A DNA stretch of 64,000 bases from SHVO01 sp041906145 (GCA_041906145.1 JAYRJU010000001.1:1364001-1428000), one strand, 5' to 3'; positions 1-9,159 are shown, counted from the first letter of the stretch. Made by a program: numbers and translations. Notes: a model not told the origin generated them from the sequence alone.

Positions 1-732
1 CGCGCGAAAAGGACGAGCCCGGAAGCGCTCGCCACCGCGCTCTCCGTCGCCAAAGCCACCAATAAGATCCCGGTCGTGGCTGGCGTGTGCCCAGGTTTCA
101 TCGGCAACCGCATGCTGCGCGCCTATGTGCGTGAAGCCGGCCTTCTGCTGCTTGAAGGTGCGACGCCCGACCAAGTGGATAAAGCTCTCACCGCGTTCGG
201 CATGGCCATGGGGCCGTTCGCGGTCGCCGATTTGTCGGGCATCGACATCGGCTATAAGGCGCGCAAAGAGGCGGCGCCGGGGTCTTTCGAGCCGATGGCA
301 ACGATCGTGCACGACAGCCTCGTCGAAGCCGGCCATCTCGGTCAGAAGTCGGGATCTGGCTTCTATACGTATAAGGACGGGGTAAAGGCGCCCAATCCGG
401 CCGCGCTCACGTTCATAGAACAAGTCCGTTCCGAGACGGGCCGCACGCCGCGCGCCGTGTCCGACGCTGAAATCGTTGAACGCACCATGTTCGCCCTGGT
501 GAACGAAGGCTATTGGATCGTTGAGGAAGGCATCGCCCGTCATATCGACGACATCGACGTCGCTTATGTGAACGGTTACGGCTTCCCGCGCCATCGTGGC
601 GGGCCGATGTGCTATGCGCGCAGTGTCGGGCTCTCGAAGGTTATGAAGGTCATTGAAGGGTTCGGCCAAGGCGCATTCGGCAAGTGGTGGCGGATCGCGC
701 CGGCGCTGCGCAACGCCGCCACCGCCAACTGA
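1..732 (+). CDS. 3-hydroxyacyl-CoA dehydrogenase, C-terminal part (5' end outside window)
   Basis: The reading frame is open from base 1, so this is the 3' part of a longer gene. The first visible residues, around TSPEALATALSVAKATNK, then GVCPGFIGNRML, match the end of the NAD-binding domain and the start of the C-terminal 3HCDH domain of FadB/FadJ-type beta-oxidation enzymes. These oxidise L-3-hydroxyacyl-CoA to 3-ketoacyl-CoA. A second 3HCDH repeat follows (around NEGYWIVEEGIARHIDDID, then GFPRHRGGPMCYA), as in bifunctional enoyl-CoA hydratase/dehydrogenase proteins. The N-terminal hydratase half, if present, lies upstream. No terminator is evident after the stop. Confidence 0.9.
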   Translation, partial: RAKRTSPEALATALSVAKATNKIPVVAGVCPGFIGNRMLRAYVREAGLLLLEGATPDQVDKALTAFGMAMGPFAVADLSGIDIGYKARKEAAPGSFEPMATIVHDSLVEAGHLGQKSGSGFYTYKDGVKAPNPAALTFIEQVRSETGRTPRAVSDAEIVERTMFALVNEGYWIVEEGIARHIDDIDVAYVNGYGFPRHRGGPMCYARSVGLSKVMKVIEGFGQGAFGKWWRIAPALRNAATAN

Positions 733-783
733 TTTTGCGCCGCACAACGCGCGCCGCTTGCGCGACGGCCTAAAAATAATTGT

Positions 784-855
784 CCGTCCGGACGGTCGCG
801 AGCCGGGAAATTAATATATTTCAATTACTTAGAACGAAAAGCCGCGCGCGGCTTT
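784..855. promoter_or_regulatory. Upstream region with two perfect palindromes
   Basis: In the 202-bp gap before the exported protein at 935 lie two perfect palindromes: CCGTCCGGACGG (784-795) and AAAGCCGCGCGCGGCTTT (838-855). The second could be a weak terminator for the upstream beta-oxidation gene, since only three T follow it. The core CGTCCGGACGG of the first recurs at 19672-19682, just before the TonB receptor gene. AT-rich sequence between them (about 811-835) would suit a promoter. Function is inferred from position only. Confidence 0.3.
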
Positions 856-934
856 CGCTCCCCCATGAAAGCCGATTGATATATATTGCGGGCTGGAAAT
901 GCCGCGTGCGCGGCAGCGATAGGGAGGATTTTCG

Positions 935-2059
935 ATGAAGCGTGGTGTCATCACCAACGTGGCGGCCATCGCCGTTGTCATGGGTATGTCGACGGCGGCG
1001 GGCGCGGTTGAAGTCGCGACCAAGACCGAACCCACATTGCGCAACGGCACCATCGGTTACGTGCTCACCAGCCGTAAGTGGGCGGTGACGCAATCGCCGG
1101 ACGGCAAGCTCGAATGCCCGAACGGCCTTAACGACGGTAATCGCGAGCAGTTCAAGATCCTGTTTCCCGAGAACGCGCCGAAGAAGCACCTGCTCGTCGA
1201 CAGTCAGCTCGAGCGTGAAGGTCAGATTTGGCATCCGCAAAATACCGAAGAGCAGTTCGTCTTCCGTGAAGCCGGCGGCAAGGTCGCCGAAGGCATGGAT
1301 CTCGACGGCAAGACCGACGCCAACGATTTCACCAGCCCCGACGGCGTGAAGGGCGTGGACAATCAAATGCACCGCGCGCTCGGCTGCATCGCCGGCTGGC
1401 GCGGCCCGGACGGCGCGCAGATGCATTTCGAAAACGAGTACATGCGCCGCTACAATCAGAACCGCATGCTGCTTGAGATCTCGGGCGTCGATGATCTCGT
1501 CAACGATCCGGATGTCACGCTGACCACCTACCGGGGTCTCGACGAGCTGATGAGCGATGCGTCCGGCAGCGCTTACATCTCGGGCGGCACGCAGCGTATC
1601 GACATGCGCTGGGGCAAGCAGTTCATCCAACAGTTCAAGGGCAAGATCGTCGACGGCGTGCTCACCACCGACTCTCACGATCTCATCATTCCTTATTCGA
1701 TGACCTTTGATACCTCGACTATCATGCACATGCAGGACGTGCGCTTCCGCCTGAAGCTCACGCCAGACAGCGCCGAAGGTATGTTCGCCGGTTATACCGA
1801 TGTCGACGAGTGGATCCGCCGCCTCACGATCAGCTGGAGCACGCACCACCTCAGCTACGGCCAAGTGTCGGCGCCGTCGCTTTACCGTGCGATGCGCCGC
1901 CTCGCGGACGCGAAGCCCGATCCGAAGACCGGTGAAAATCGCGCCATTTCGGGCACGACCCTTGTCACCTTCCGTCAGGCCTACCTCGAGCATCCGCCCG
2001 AACATGTGGCCACCAATGAAGGCGCGGCGCCCGAAGCTGTCGTTCCGGCGCGCCAGTAG
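935..2059 (+). CDS. Exported protein of unknown function
   Basis: 374 residues with a clear Sec signal peptide (residues 1 to about 24, ending ...STAAGA), so it is probably periplasmic. The start is well supported by AGGGAGGA six bases before the ATG. The mature protein is acidic and polar with no membrane segments. It has a DLDGKTDANDF stretch near residues 128-138 that resembles a calcium-binding loop, and conserved-looking Trp/His patches (RRLTISWSTHHLSYG, around residue 300). I recognise no enzyme family. A strong terminator follows, so it is probably monocistronic or the last gene of its unit. Confidence 0.75.
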   Translation: MKRGVITNVAAIAVVMGMSTAAGAVEVATKTEPTLRNGTIGYVLTSRKWAVTQSPDGKLECPNGLNDGNREQFKILFPENAPKKHLLVDSQLEREGQIWHPQNTEEQFVFREAGGKVAEGMDLDGKTDANDFTSPDGVKGVDNQMHRALGCIAGWRGPDGAQMHFENEYMRRYNQNRMLLEISGVDDLVNDPDVTLTTYRGLDELMSDASGSAYISGGTQRIDMRWGKQFIQQFKGKIVDGVLTTDSHDLIIPYSMTFDTSTIMHMQDVRFRLKLTPDSAEGMFAGYTDVDEWIRRLTISWSTHHLSYGQVSAPSLYRAMRRLADAKPDPKTGENRAISGTTLVTFRQAYLEHPPEHVATNEGAAPEAVVPARQ

Positions 2060-2079
2060 CGTCGGCGCATAAAACATCA

Positions 2080-2110
2080 GGCGCGGCTCCCTCGGGCGCC
2101 GCGCCTTTTT
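2080..2110 (+). terminator. Rho-independent terminator
   Basis: GGCGCGGC (2080-2087) pairs perfectly with GCCGCGCC (2098-2105) around a 10-base loop and is followed by TTTTT. It ends the exported-protein gene and separates it from the convergent SDR gene. Confidence 0.85.
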
Positions 2111-2125
2111 GTTTGCGCGCGAGTC

Positions 2126-2860
2126 TCAGATCGAACGCTGCAGGCCGCCGTCGCAGGCAATCGCCTGACCGTTGATATACGCCGCCGCCTCGGATGCCAG
2201 GAAGGCCGCCAGCGCGCCGACTTCCTCCGGTCTGCCCAAGCGCCGCGCGGGGACCTGTTCAGCCAGCTTCGCCTGGTCAAAGCCCACTTCGACGATGCGC
2301 TCCGTCAGGACGTAACCGGGCATCAACGCGTTCAGCGTCACGCCGTCGGCAGCCACGTCCTTGCTCAGGGTGTTGATCAGGCCGTGCAAGCCCGGCCGCA
2401 TGACGTTGGAGATGGCGAGCACCGGGATCGGTTCGCGCGCGGTGACCGACGTCACGATGATGATGCGGCCCCATTTCTGCGCGCGCATGGCCGGCAGAGC
2501 TTCACGGATCGATTGGACGGCATTGATGACGAGGCTTTCAAAACCCGCGCGCCAGGCCCTGTCATCCAAGGTCTCGAACGTGCCGGCCGGCGGACCGGCG
2601 TTATTCACCACCATGATATCGACACCGCCGAGCGCGGCGCGCGCGTCCGCAACCACCTTCGCGCCGGCGCCGTCCGTGGAAAGATCAGCGGGGATCGCTT
2701 CTGCGCCGAGCTCGCGCGCCGCCGTGCGCAACCGTTCGCCCTCGCGCGCGCAGATCGCGACTTTCGCGCCTTCGGCGGCCATGGCGGCCGCGATGGCGCG
2801 GCCCAATCCGCGCGAAGCGCCCATCACCAGCGCGCGGCGTGATTTAAGTCCTAATTCCAT
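2126..2860 (-). CDS. SDR-family oxidoreductase with altered active site
   Basis: 244-residue Rossmann-fold short-chain dehydrogenase. The cofactor motif GASRGLGR is at residues 13-20 and NNAG in the middle; the C-terminal ...AAYINGQAIACDGG is typical of the FabG-like branch. The catalytic YxxxK is absent: at the usual place the protein reads AISNVMRPG, putting Ser and Arg where Tyr and Lys normally sit. I recall an SNxxR signature in a subset of SDRs, so this is probably a lineage trait rather than damage. A start nine codons upstream is possible, but GGAGG six bases before the MELGL codon makes 2860 the better choice. Substrate unknown. Confidence 0.85.
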   Translation of the reverse strand: MELGLKSRRALVMGASRGLGRAIAAAMAAEGAKVAICAREGERLRTAARELGAEAIPADLSTDGAGAKVVADARAALGGVDIMVVNNAGPPAGTFETLDDRAWRAGFESLVINAVQSIREALPAMRAQKWGRIIIVTSVTAREPIPVLAISNVMRPGLHGLINTLSKDVAADGVTLNALMPGYVLTERIVEVGFDQAKLAEQVPARRLGRPEEVGALAAFLASEAAAYINGQAIACDGGLQRSI

Positions 2861-3165
2861 GAAAATCCTCCGATCCGAGGCGTCCATATATAAGTGACGC
2901 AGCGTATCGTGGAATATTCAAATGACACGCGATGAATTTTTTGGCGGAATCATTCACATCCTCAGAAAATTTAGCAAATCCCGCCCCATATCGAAGCCAT
3001 CGTGTGTTACCTCGGTAAACGCGGGAAAGCCATCCTCGCTGGTCAGCCGGTCATGACGGGCACGATCGTTCAAAGCCAGTTCCCAACTGCAGGCGATCAG
3101 GTAGAATTCGTAATGTACGGCATACCGCCGGTCTTTCTTAACCTGATCCAATTTCGGAGCACCCG
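2861..3165. other. Intergenic region, possible small minus-strand ORF
   Basis: This 305-bp gap separates divergent genes and must hold their promoters. A 65-codon minus-strand reading frame (3151 down to 2954) starts with TTG and lacks a convincing ribosome binding site. Its predicted product resembles nothing I know. I do not call it a gene. Confidence 0.3.
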
Positions 3166-4140
3166 TTGCCGAAGGCTATCGTGGTCCGCCAGTACGGCGG
3201 AGCGGACGAGCTCAAGCTCGAAGATGTAACGCTGGGAAATCCGGGGCCGGGACAAGTCCGGCTTCGCCAGGGCGCAGTCGGCGTCAATTTCCACGATATT
3301 TATGTCCGCAGTGGTCTCTATAAGACCCTCGCGCTGCCCGGCGTCCCGGGGGTCGAGGCGGCAGGTGTCGTCGAGGCGGTCGGCGAAGGCGTGAGCGGGT
3401 TCAAGACCGGCGACCGCGCGGCCTATGTGACACAAACCTACGGCGCCTATGCCGACACCCGCCTAATCGACGCGGCCCACCTCATCAAAGTCCCGGACGG
3501 CATCGATGACCGCACACTCGCGGCTTCCATGGTCAAGGGCCTCACCGCGCTCATGCTCACGGCCAAGCTGCGGCCGCTCACGGCGCGCGACACTTGCCTC
3601 GTCTATGCGGCGGCCGGCGGTGTCGGCCAGGTTCTCTGCCAGATGGCGCGGCGCATCGGCGCGCGGGTCATCGGCGTGGTCGGCGGCGCCGATAAGGCCG
3701 CGCGCGCCCGCGCGACGGGTTGCGACGAAGTGATCTTGCGCACCGAAGCCAATGTCGCGGCCGAAGTGATGACTCTCACGAAAGGCCGCGGCGTCGATGT
3801 CGTCTATGACTCCGTGGGCAAGGACACATTTGAAACGTCACTCGATGTTCTCGCGTTGCGGGGTCATCTCGTGAATTTTGGGCAGGTGTCGGGACCCGTC
3901 GCGCCTTTCACACCTGCGCGCCTTGCGGCGAAATCCAATGCCGTCTGGCGTCCCATCCTCTTTCACTTCCTGGTCGACCCGGTGGAACGCCAAGCTATGG
4001 CGGATGAACTCTTTGCCGCCGTTTTGTCCGGCGCGGTGAAGATCGATGTGGGCGCGCGTTTCAGCCTTCAGGAAGCGCCGGCGGCGCACCGTGCGCTGGA
4101 GAGCGGCAACACCACAAACTCGATCATCCTCGTCCCGTAG
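3166..4140 (+). CDS. NADPH:quinone oxidoreductase, zinc-free MDR family
   Basis: 324 residues, the usual length for Qor/zeta-crystallin-like proteins, which reduce quinones or enones with NADPH. The GroES-like N-terminal domain shows VGVNFHDIYVRSGLY and the GVEAAGVVEAVGEGV signature. The Rossmann domain shows AAAGGVGQVLCQMARRIGA and GVDVVYDSVGKDTF. No structural-zinc cysteine set is visible, as expected for the quinone reductase branch. The start codon is TTG (MPKAIVV), preceded by CGGAG; no ATG fits the family N-terminus better. It stands alone. Confidence 0.9.
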   Translation: MPKAIVVRQYGGADELKLEDVTLGNPGPGQVRLRQGAVGVNFHDIYVRSGLYKTLALPGVPGVEAAGVVEAVGEGVSGFKTGDRAAYVTQTYGAYADTRLIDAAHLIKVPDGIDDRTLAASMVKGLTALMLTAKLRPLTARDTCLVYAAAGGVGQVLCQMARRIGARVIGVVGGADKAARARATGCDEVILRTEANVAAEVMTLTKGRGVDVVYDSVGKDTFETSLDVLALRGHLVNFGQVSGPVAPFTPARLAAKSNAVWRPILFHFLVDPVERQAMADELFAAVLSGAVKIDVGARFSLQEAPAAHRALESGNTTNSIILVP

Positions 4141-4344
4141 TTTTCGCGAAGGCCTCGAAAAGCCATCGCGGTAGCTTTTGGCGGAAACCGCCAAGAAACC
4201 CGGGAATTTTGGCAAAGTCGGTCCTCCGCCCGAACTGGACGGGACGCTTTCACAAAAACTTATTCTCCAGCTTCACTTAGGATTTCCCTCAGCGAATTTT
4301 GCGCGCGGGGCGCGCGCGAAGTTCCATTCATCGGGGGACCATCC

Positions 4345-4494
4345 ATGCGAAAGACCGTTCATTTCGTTACGCCGCGCGTACGTTCACGTCTTGCAACCGC
4401 GGCCAGCGCGCTTGCTATGCTCGCTGCAAAACGCAAGCCGCGCGCACAAAGCCTCTCCAACACACGCAACAGCTTGAAATCAATGAGGGGTTAG
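4345..4494 (+). CDS. Possible small basic protein, 49 residues
   Basis: An ATG preceded by GGGGGA at eight bases opens a 50-codon frame whose product starts MRKTVHFVTPRVRSRL and is strongly basic (many Arg/Lys). Its stop overlaps the stop of the convergent pyruvyl transferase by four bases, a pattern also seen at two other convergent pairs here. There is no homology I can name. The rest of the 350-bp gap (4141-4344) shows only AT-rich patches. It could equally be the leader of nothing. Confidence 0.3.
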   Translation: MRKTVHFVTPRVRSRLATAASALAMLAAKRKPRAQSLSNTRNSLKSMRG

Positions 4495-5912
4495 TGGGAC
4501 TTGCTGCGGCCCAAGGAGCGGGTCTGATCGGCGGAGTGCGGCGGCGTGACGCGCCCCGCGCGGTAAGGAACCACCAGCGCGGCGACCTGGGCGTAGAAGT
4601 CCCTGGATTCCGCCTCCAGTGCGGCGCGGCGCGCGCGCAAGGTCGCGGCGACGGCGTGACGGCATTCGATCAGCGCTTTGGCCGAACTGACGATCTCTTC
4701 CTCACTCGTCGCGGCCGCATCCAGGCACAACTCATCGAGGCCCAGCAGATTGTAGAAACCGGCCGACTTGACGTCGTAGGCCAGGCTCAAGGCGGGTGTC
4801 CCAACGCTCATAGCCAAGATTGCCGAGTGCAGCATTTGACCGATGTGGATATCCATGCGCCGGTAGGCCGCCAGCATTTCGTCGATGTCGCCGTACACCA
4901 CATCGAGCGGAAGACCGGCGAGCTTCAGCGCACTGGCGAGACCAATCTCACCGTCGGAGTGAACGAAGTAGGTGAAGCGGCATCCCACCTCATCCTTAAG
5001 CTGTTTGCAGATGCGCAGCATGAGCGGCAGCATCCAATGGCTGGTGTGGCTGGTATGAGTGCCGTGGAAGGCCATATTCAAACCAATCTCAAGCGGACGG
5101 CTCGGATCGGCTGTGCGAAAGGTTCCCTGCGGTTCGGCGACGAGGAAGCCGGGATCGACGATGACCGGCACCTGCCGGCGGTCGACGCTGCCGAGGGCGC
5201 GCTGTGTCGCCTCGTCGCGTACGGAAGCGACGGTCACACGCGACAGGAACTGTTGGATGTCCGCGCGGCTGTCGGAATGGAACCGGAAAACTTTCTGATC
5301 GCTGTCCTCGATCAGCCAATTGAGGCCAACCGCGCAAACGGCTACAGGGCAGGACAATTTCTCAAGGACCTTCACGTCGTCTCTGAAACGCTGCGGCAGG
5401 CGGCCCTCGCGGTCGGCGAACAGGAAGCCTCCGCCCGCGATCACGACGAGATCGGGCGCCGGAGTCATCTTCAGCGCCATGTCCAAGCTGCCCCAGGGCA
5501 AATCGGTGATGACGAGCTCGTGGCTCCCGAAGGCGTTTTCGATCTGGCGCCTGACGCCCATGCGGATCGCGATATCGCCGCGGTTGGTGTTCTCACGGTC
5601 CTTGAAGGTGCTGTAGTGCGCACGCCAACGGCCCAGGAACCGCCACGACAGAAGCTCCGCCCAGCGCCGCATACGGTTGCGCAAGAACACGAGCGGGTTT
5701 CGCGAGATGGGCCGATAGGCGCGGTCTTCCGGAATCAACGCGTACAAGACGACGTGAAACGGAACAGACGGACGAGGCCTCCTCGCGGAGTTGTAGATAA
5801 CTTGCATTATTCGCGCGGGTCCCAGCGGCAACTGTGAACTGAACCCCGTTGCGCCTCGATTGTTCCGCATTCCGGAGTGATACCTGCGCGACCGACATTG
5901 CAAAATTTTCAT
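4491..5912 (-). CDS. Polysaccharide pyruvyl transferase family protein
   Basis: 473 residues. From about residue 110 onward it carries the hallmarks of the WcaK/CsaB-type pyruvyl transferase fold: NRGDIAI, VVIAGGGFLF, ASVRDEAT, VIVDPGF and HSAILAMSVGTPALSLAYD. Members add pyruvate ketals to sugars of exopolysaccharide or cell-wall polymers, or are structural relatives. The N-terminal 100 residues are basic and variable. I chose the ATG at 5912 because GGAGAAG lies six bases upstream; an internal ATG at 5807 (MQVIYN) is possible. It is isolated from any obvious polysaccharide operon. Acceptor unknown. Confidence 0.85.
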   Translation of the reverse strand: MKILQCRSRRYHSGMRNNRGATGFSSQLPLGPARIMQVIYNSARRPRPSVPFHVVLYALIPEDRAYRPISRNPLVFLRNRMRRWAELLSWRFLGRWRAHYSTFKDRENTNRGDIAIRMGVRRQIENAFGSHELVITDLPWGSLDMALKMTPAPDLVVIAGGGFLFADREGRLPQRFRDDVKVLEKLSCPVAVCAVGLNWLIEDSDQKVFRFHSDSRADIQQFLSRVTVASVRDEATQRALGSVDRRQVPVIVDPGFLVAEPQGTFRTADPSRPLEIGLNMAFHGTHTSHTSHWMLPLMLRICKQLKDEVGCRFTYFVHSDGEIGLASALKLAGLPLDVVYGDIDEMLAAYRRMDIHIGQMLHSAILAMSVGTPALSLAYDVKSAGFYNLLGLDELCLDAAATSEEEIVSSAKALIECRHAVAATLRARRAALEAESRDFYAQVAALVVPYRAGRVTPPHSADQTRSLGRSKSH

Positions 5913-6160
5913 AGACAACTTCTCCACTGAAAACAAAGCGTCACACGCATGAGATTTGTGTGTGGGGAGTTTCAGCTTGCTGTGAAAACGCGCTGCTCAC
6001 AAAACCGAGATCGGGCTGGGGGCAGTGCCGAAATCGAGAAGGGCAACACCACCGGGAGTCCCTGTACTCTCTTTGCGTGTGCGCGCTTCGCCTTCGTCAC
6101 GCCTCCTTTTTTGGGCCACCCGGTTCATCCCGGGCGGTTGTTATCGAGAGGAGTTGGGGC

Positions 6161-7954
6161 GTGACGGGGATCAATCGTAGAAGCGCACTGGGTGCCGGTG
6201 CGGCGGGCATTGCCGCGTTCAACATGCGGCCGTTGCGTGCGCAAACGGCCGCTCCCGCCTTGAAGGCGGAGGTGACGATCGCGGGGCGCACTTATGAATT
6301 CCGCGAAGAGACGGGTCAGGATCTCGGCGATTACACGCCGCCGTCCCAGACCTTCATCCAACGCTGCGTGCGTTCGGAAGCCGCGAATTTTCCGCTCACT
6401 GTCTTCTTCCGTCCAGATCGCAACAGCGATCGCGTCGAGGTCGTGTTCGAGCTGGGCCGTGTGTTTAGTCAGGCCCCGGCCAATCTGGGCGCCTATACGG
6501 TCGTCATCTCGCGCGGCGCCCAGGTGATCGCGCGCGTGGACGTGCCGGAGCATTATTGGTTCGCGCGCTGGCGCTGGCAGTCTTCGCCGCGCCCGGTCGT
6601 GGCGGACGCGAAGAAGCTGATGGATTACGGCCTGCTGCCGCCTTACGACTTGCCCGGAAAAGTCGATTCGTCCGCACAGGCACTCAAACTGATGCCGCTG
6701 CCGAGCGGCGACTATGTCGATCTCGACGTCGTGACGCAGTTCACGTCGGGCAACTACGCCAATGCCTCGAAGCTCCTCATGAAGGCCGCCGAATACCAGT
6801 CGCGTACGACGGGGAAGGGCAACGCCGGCGTGGAGCTCGCGGTTGGACAGAACATTTACAGCGTGATGCGTCTGGCCGGCGTGCAGGCCTATATGCCCAA
6901 CACCGGCGAGCGGTCCGATATCGGACCCGTTACCGAGCCTCAGGCAAAGTTCCTCCAGACGTGGGATCAGGGTGCGTTTGAACTCCTCATGGCGCAAGCC
7001 GAAGCCGCCGGCACGATGCCGTGGCACATCCGCGATGAACATCAGAGCGGTCCGTTCGATTTCCGTCAGTACCCGAACGCCACGTGGTACAGCTCCGCCA
7101 GCGCCGGTTCGCCGCAAATCAAGACGGCCGATTCCCCGGTGACTCTCGATAGCGCCCATCAGCCGGCCCTGTCCTACGTTCCCTTCCTCCTCACCGAAGA
7201 TGCGTACTTTCTCGAGGAGCTGCAGTTTCAGGCGACGTGGAACTGGGGTGTCCTGCCGGCGCAGTACCGCCCCTCCGGCGTGCAGCCGCGCCTCTTGGCC
7301 TGGAATCTCCGGACCCTCGCGCAGTGCGCCCGCAGCACACAGACAGTCACGCCGCAGTGGCTGCTCAACTCCCACTACTGGAAAGCGCAGCTTGATCAGA
7401 CGCGGCAGTGGTTCGAACAGAACTATGTCTTCAGCGATCGGCCGGAACGCCAGCGTTTTCACGTTGTCGGCACAATCGAGAACAGCCGCGGCGAGCCCCA
7501 GGCCCCTGAAGGCACGTGGGTGGATCCGTGGCAGGACGAGTTCCTCGCCACGATCCTCGGCTGGGTGATCTACATGGGTTTCTCCGAATGGAAACCCGCG
7601 TTTCAATGGGCGATCCGCAGCACCATCGACCGCGCCAGCGGCACACGCGGCTGGGTGCGCGCCTACGCGACACCTTACCGCATCATCCTGCGGGCCTCCA
7701 AGACCGCGCCTATCGCGCAGTCCTGGGCGGAGGCTTGGGAGCTTACGAAATCCGTCGCCGGCAAAACCGTCACGGATCCCAATACATGGGCAGAAGACGA
7801 CATGACCTATCTCACCTACACGCGCGGCGCGCTGGTTTATGCGAGCAAGCTAGGCATCGTTGAAGCGAACGAGCCGCTCGCTTGGGCCACCAACCAGCTC
7901 AAGGCGCGCAAGTGGAACGTCGCGGCGAAGTGGAGCTTCGGCGGTAAGATCTAG
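6161..7954 (+). CDS. Tat-exported protein, possible alpha/alpha-toroid fold, function unknown
   Basis: 597 residues from a GTG start with GAGAGGAG upstream. The N-terminus INRRSALGAGAAGIAAF is a twin-arginine signal. The mature part is rich in Trp and aromatic residues. It contains LDSAHQPALSYVPFLLTEDA and YFLEELQFQATWNWG (about residues 325-360), a helical-repeat style I associate with uncharacterised toroid-type carbohydrate-active proteins. The frame is open further upstream to 5960, but that extension has no signal and no RBS. No catalytic motif can be assigned. Its stop overlaps that of the convergent methyltransferase gene. Confidence 0.75.
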   Translation: MTGINRRSALGAGAAGIAAFNMRPLRAQTAAPALKAEVTIAGRTYEFREETGQDLGDYTPPSQTFIQRCVRSEAANFPLTVFFRPDRNSDRVEVVFELGRVFSQAPANLGAYTVVISRGAQVIARVDVPEHYWFARWRWQSSPRPVVADAKKLMDYGLLPPYDLPGKVDSSAQALKLMPLPSGDYVDLDVVTQFTSGNYANASKLLMKAAEYQSRTTGKGNAGVELAVGQNIYSVMRLAGVQAYMPNTGERSDIGPVTEPQAKFLQTWDQGAFELLMAQAEAAGTMPWHIRDEHQSGPFDFRQYPNATWYSSASAGSPQIKTADSPVTLDSAHQPALSYVPFLLTEDAYFLEELQFQATWNWGVLPAQYRPSGVQPRLLAWNLRTLAQCARSTQTVTPQWLLNSHYWKAQLDQTRQWFEQNYVFSDRPERQRFHVVGTIENSRGEPQAPEGTWVDPWQDEFLATILGWVIYMGFSEWKPAFQWAIRSTIDRASGTRGWVRAYATPYRIILRASKTAPIAQSWAEAWELTKSVAGKTVTDPNTWAEDDMTYLTYTRGALVYASKLGIVEANEPLAWATNQLKARKWNVAAKWSFGGKI

Positions 7955-8910
7955 AAGTGTTTTTTCCGCGCGACGAGCGTGGTGTGCAACACCGCCAGCT
8001 CGTCGTGCGGAACCCGCGCATACCGTGATATCACCGGCATCGACTTCAGGGCGCTGAGCGCCCGGTGGTCAGGCTTGCCGCCCGCTGAGATCACATTGAA
8101 CCCGCCGCGCTGGGCCATCTCCACGAATTCGAACCGGCGCAGACGGTTCTGATAATTCTGCGGGTTAAGGCCCGTCAATTTCCACGCCAAGCCGTCGTAT
8201 TTCAGGAAGTTGATCGGCGAGATCGACTTGTCCAAATGCTCCCAATGATCGGTCATATCGATCTTGTGGCATATGACGCCGTCATCTTTCAGAATCCGGT
8301 GCGATGCGGTCATGATGCCTGTGAGAAGTTCGGGCGGGACATGCTCGAGCACGTCGCGCGAAATGATGATATCGGCAATCCGATCGGACAGCTGTCGAAA
8401 ATCCGCAGGCGCGCGGTAGTCGATGTTGCAGTCGAACAGCGCGCGTTCCCAGGTATCGGCGCTCACCTTGAGGACGTTGAAGTTCGCCGTGAGCCCAGCC
8501 GCCGCCAAGCGGTCCTCGAACAGGGCGCGCATCCGCGACAGGGAGTCGATCCCCGTCTGTACGGTGCGGCCATCCAGCAACCGCTCTTGATCCAGCGTGA
8601 TGACTTTTCCCGCCCCGTAGAGCCGCAGCATGAGGGGCAACACAGGGTTCCAGCCGGTACCGATCTCCACCACCGTCGCGCCTTCGATCTTCACCCCCAA
8701 CTCGGCCAGCTTCAGAAGCTGGTCGCGGGCGTCCTCGACCAGGTCGCGGTCGCGGTCGGGTTGCGTCTCATAGGGAAAGAGTTTGCGCTTCAGCCGGCGT
8801 GCGGTGTTCTGGAAGGGGATAAGCGACTTAAGCCCATCTATCACGGCCTTCTTGTGCCACTTCCGCAAGGCGGAGGGGGCGAAAATAGCGGGTGTCGCGG
8901 CGTGATCCAT
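7951..8910 (-). CDS. SAM-dependent methyltransferase, class I
   Basis: 319 residues. Motif I is VVEIGTGWNPVLPLMLRLYG (about residues 80-99), followed by an acidic motif (ITLDQE) and the post-motif IIISRDVLEHVPPELL, the usual arrangement in Methyltransf_11/23-like enzymes. The basic N-terminus (about 50 residues, ALRKWHKKAVIDGLK...) may contact membrane or substrate. The YDGLAWKLTGLNPQNYQNRLR stretch resembles methyltransferases found in polysaccharide and LPS loci, which would fit the pyruvyl transferase nearby; that link is inference. Confidence 0.85.
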   Translation of the reverse strand: MDHAATPAIFAPSALRKWHKKAVIDGLKSLIPFQNTARRLKRKLFPYETQPDRDRDLVEDARDQLLKLAELGVKIEGATVVEIGTGWNPVLPLMLRLYGAGKVITLDQERLLDGRTVQTGIDSLSRMRALFEDRLAAAGLTANFNVLKVSADTWERALFDCNIDYRAPADFRQLSDRIADIIISRDVLEHVPPELLTGIMTASHRILKDDGVICHKIDMTDHWEHLDKSISPINFLKYDGLAWKLTGLNPQNYQNRLRRFEFVEMAQRGGFNVISAGGKPDHRALSALKSMPVISRYARVPHDELAVLHTTLVARKKHF

Positions 8911-9159
8911 GGCGCGGGTATTCCAGCGGGGCTCCCGGTGAAACGGGGAGCGGATATCATTGTTCCCGCGATGCGGGCGCGCCGGCGGCTAATAGCCAAT
9001 AAAAATAGACGTCCAAAAGGCGCCGAACATTCCATCTTGGTCTCCACGTTATTTGCGCGCCGCCGCCGGGAAGGGCCTCCCTAAATCCCTGCCGGAAGGT
9101 GTATTTTAAGGGCGGTCCTATCACGTGGTGAGCGGCCCTCCGGGAGACGAGGTCTTTCC

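Noticed and set aside
821..2077. 418-codon minus-strand frame opposite the exported protein.
   Set aside because: Shadow of high-GC third positions; the plus strand has a signal peptide, RBS and terminator, and the minus product is Arg/His-rich without family features.
4299..5837. 512-codon plus-strand frame opposite the pyruvyl transferase.
   Set aside because: The minus strand carries clear family motifs; the plus product is low-complexity antisense.
6125..7606. 493-codon minus-strand frame opposite the Tat-exported protein.
   Set aside because: The opposite strand has the Tat signal and RBS; the minus product is compositionally an antisense shadow.
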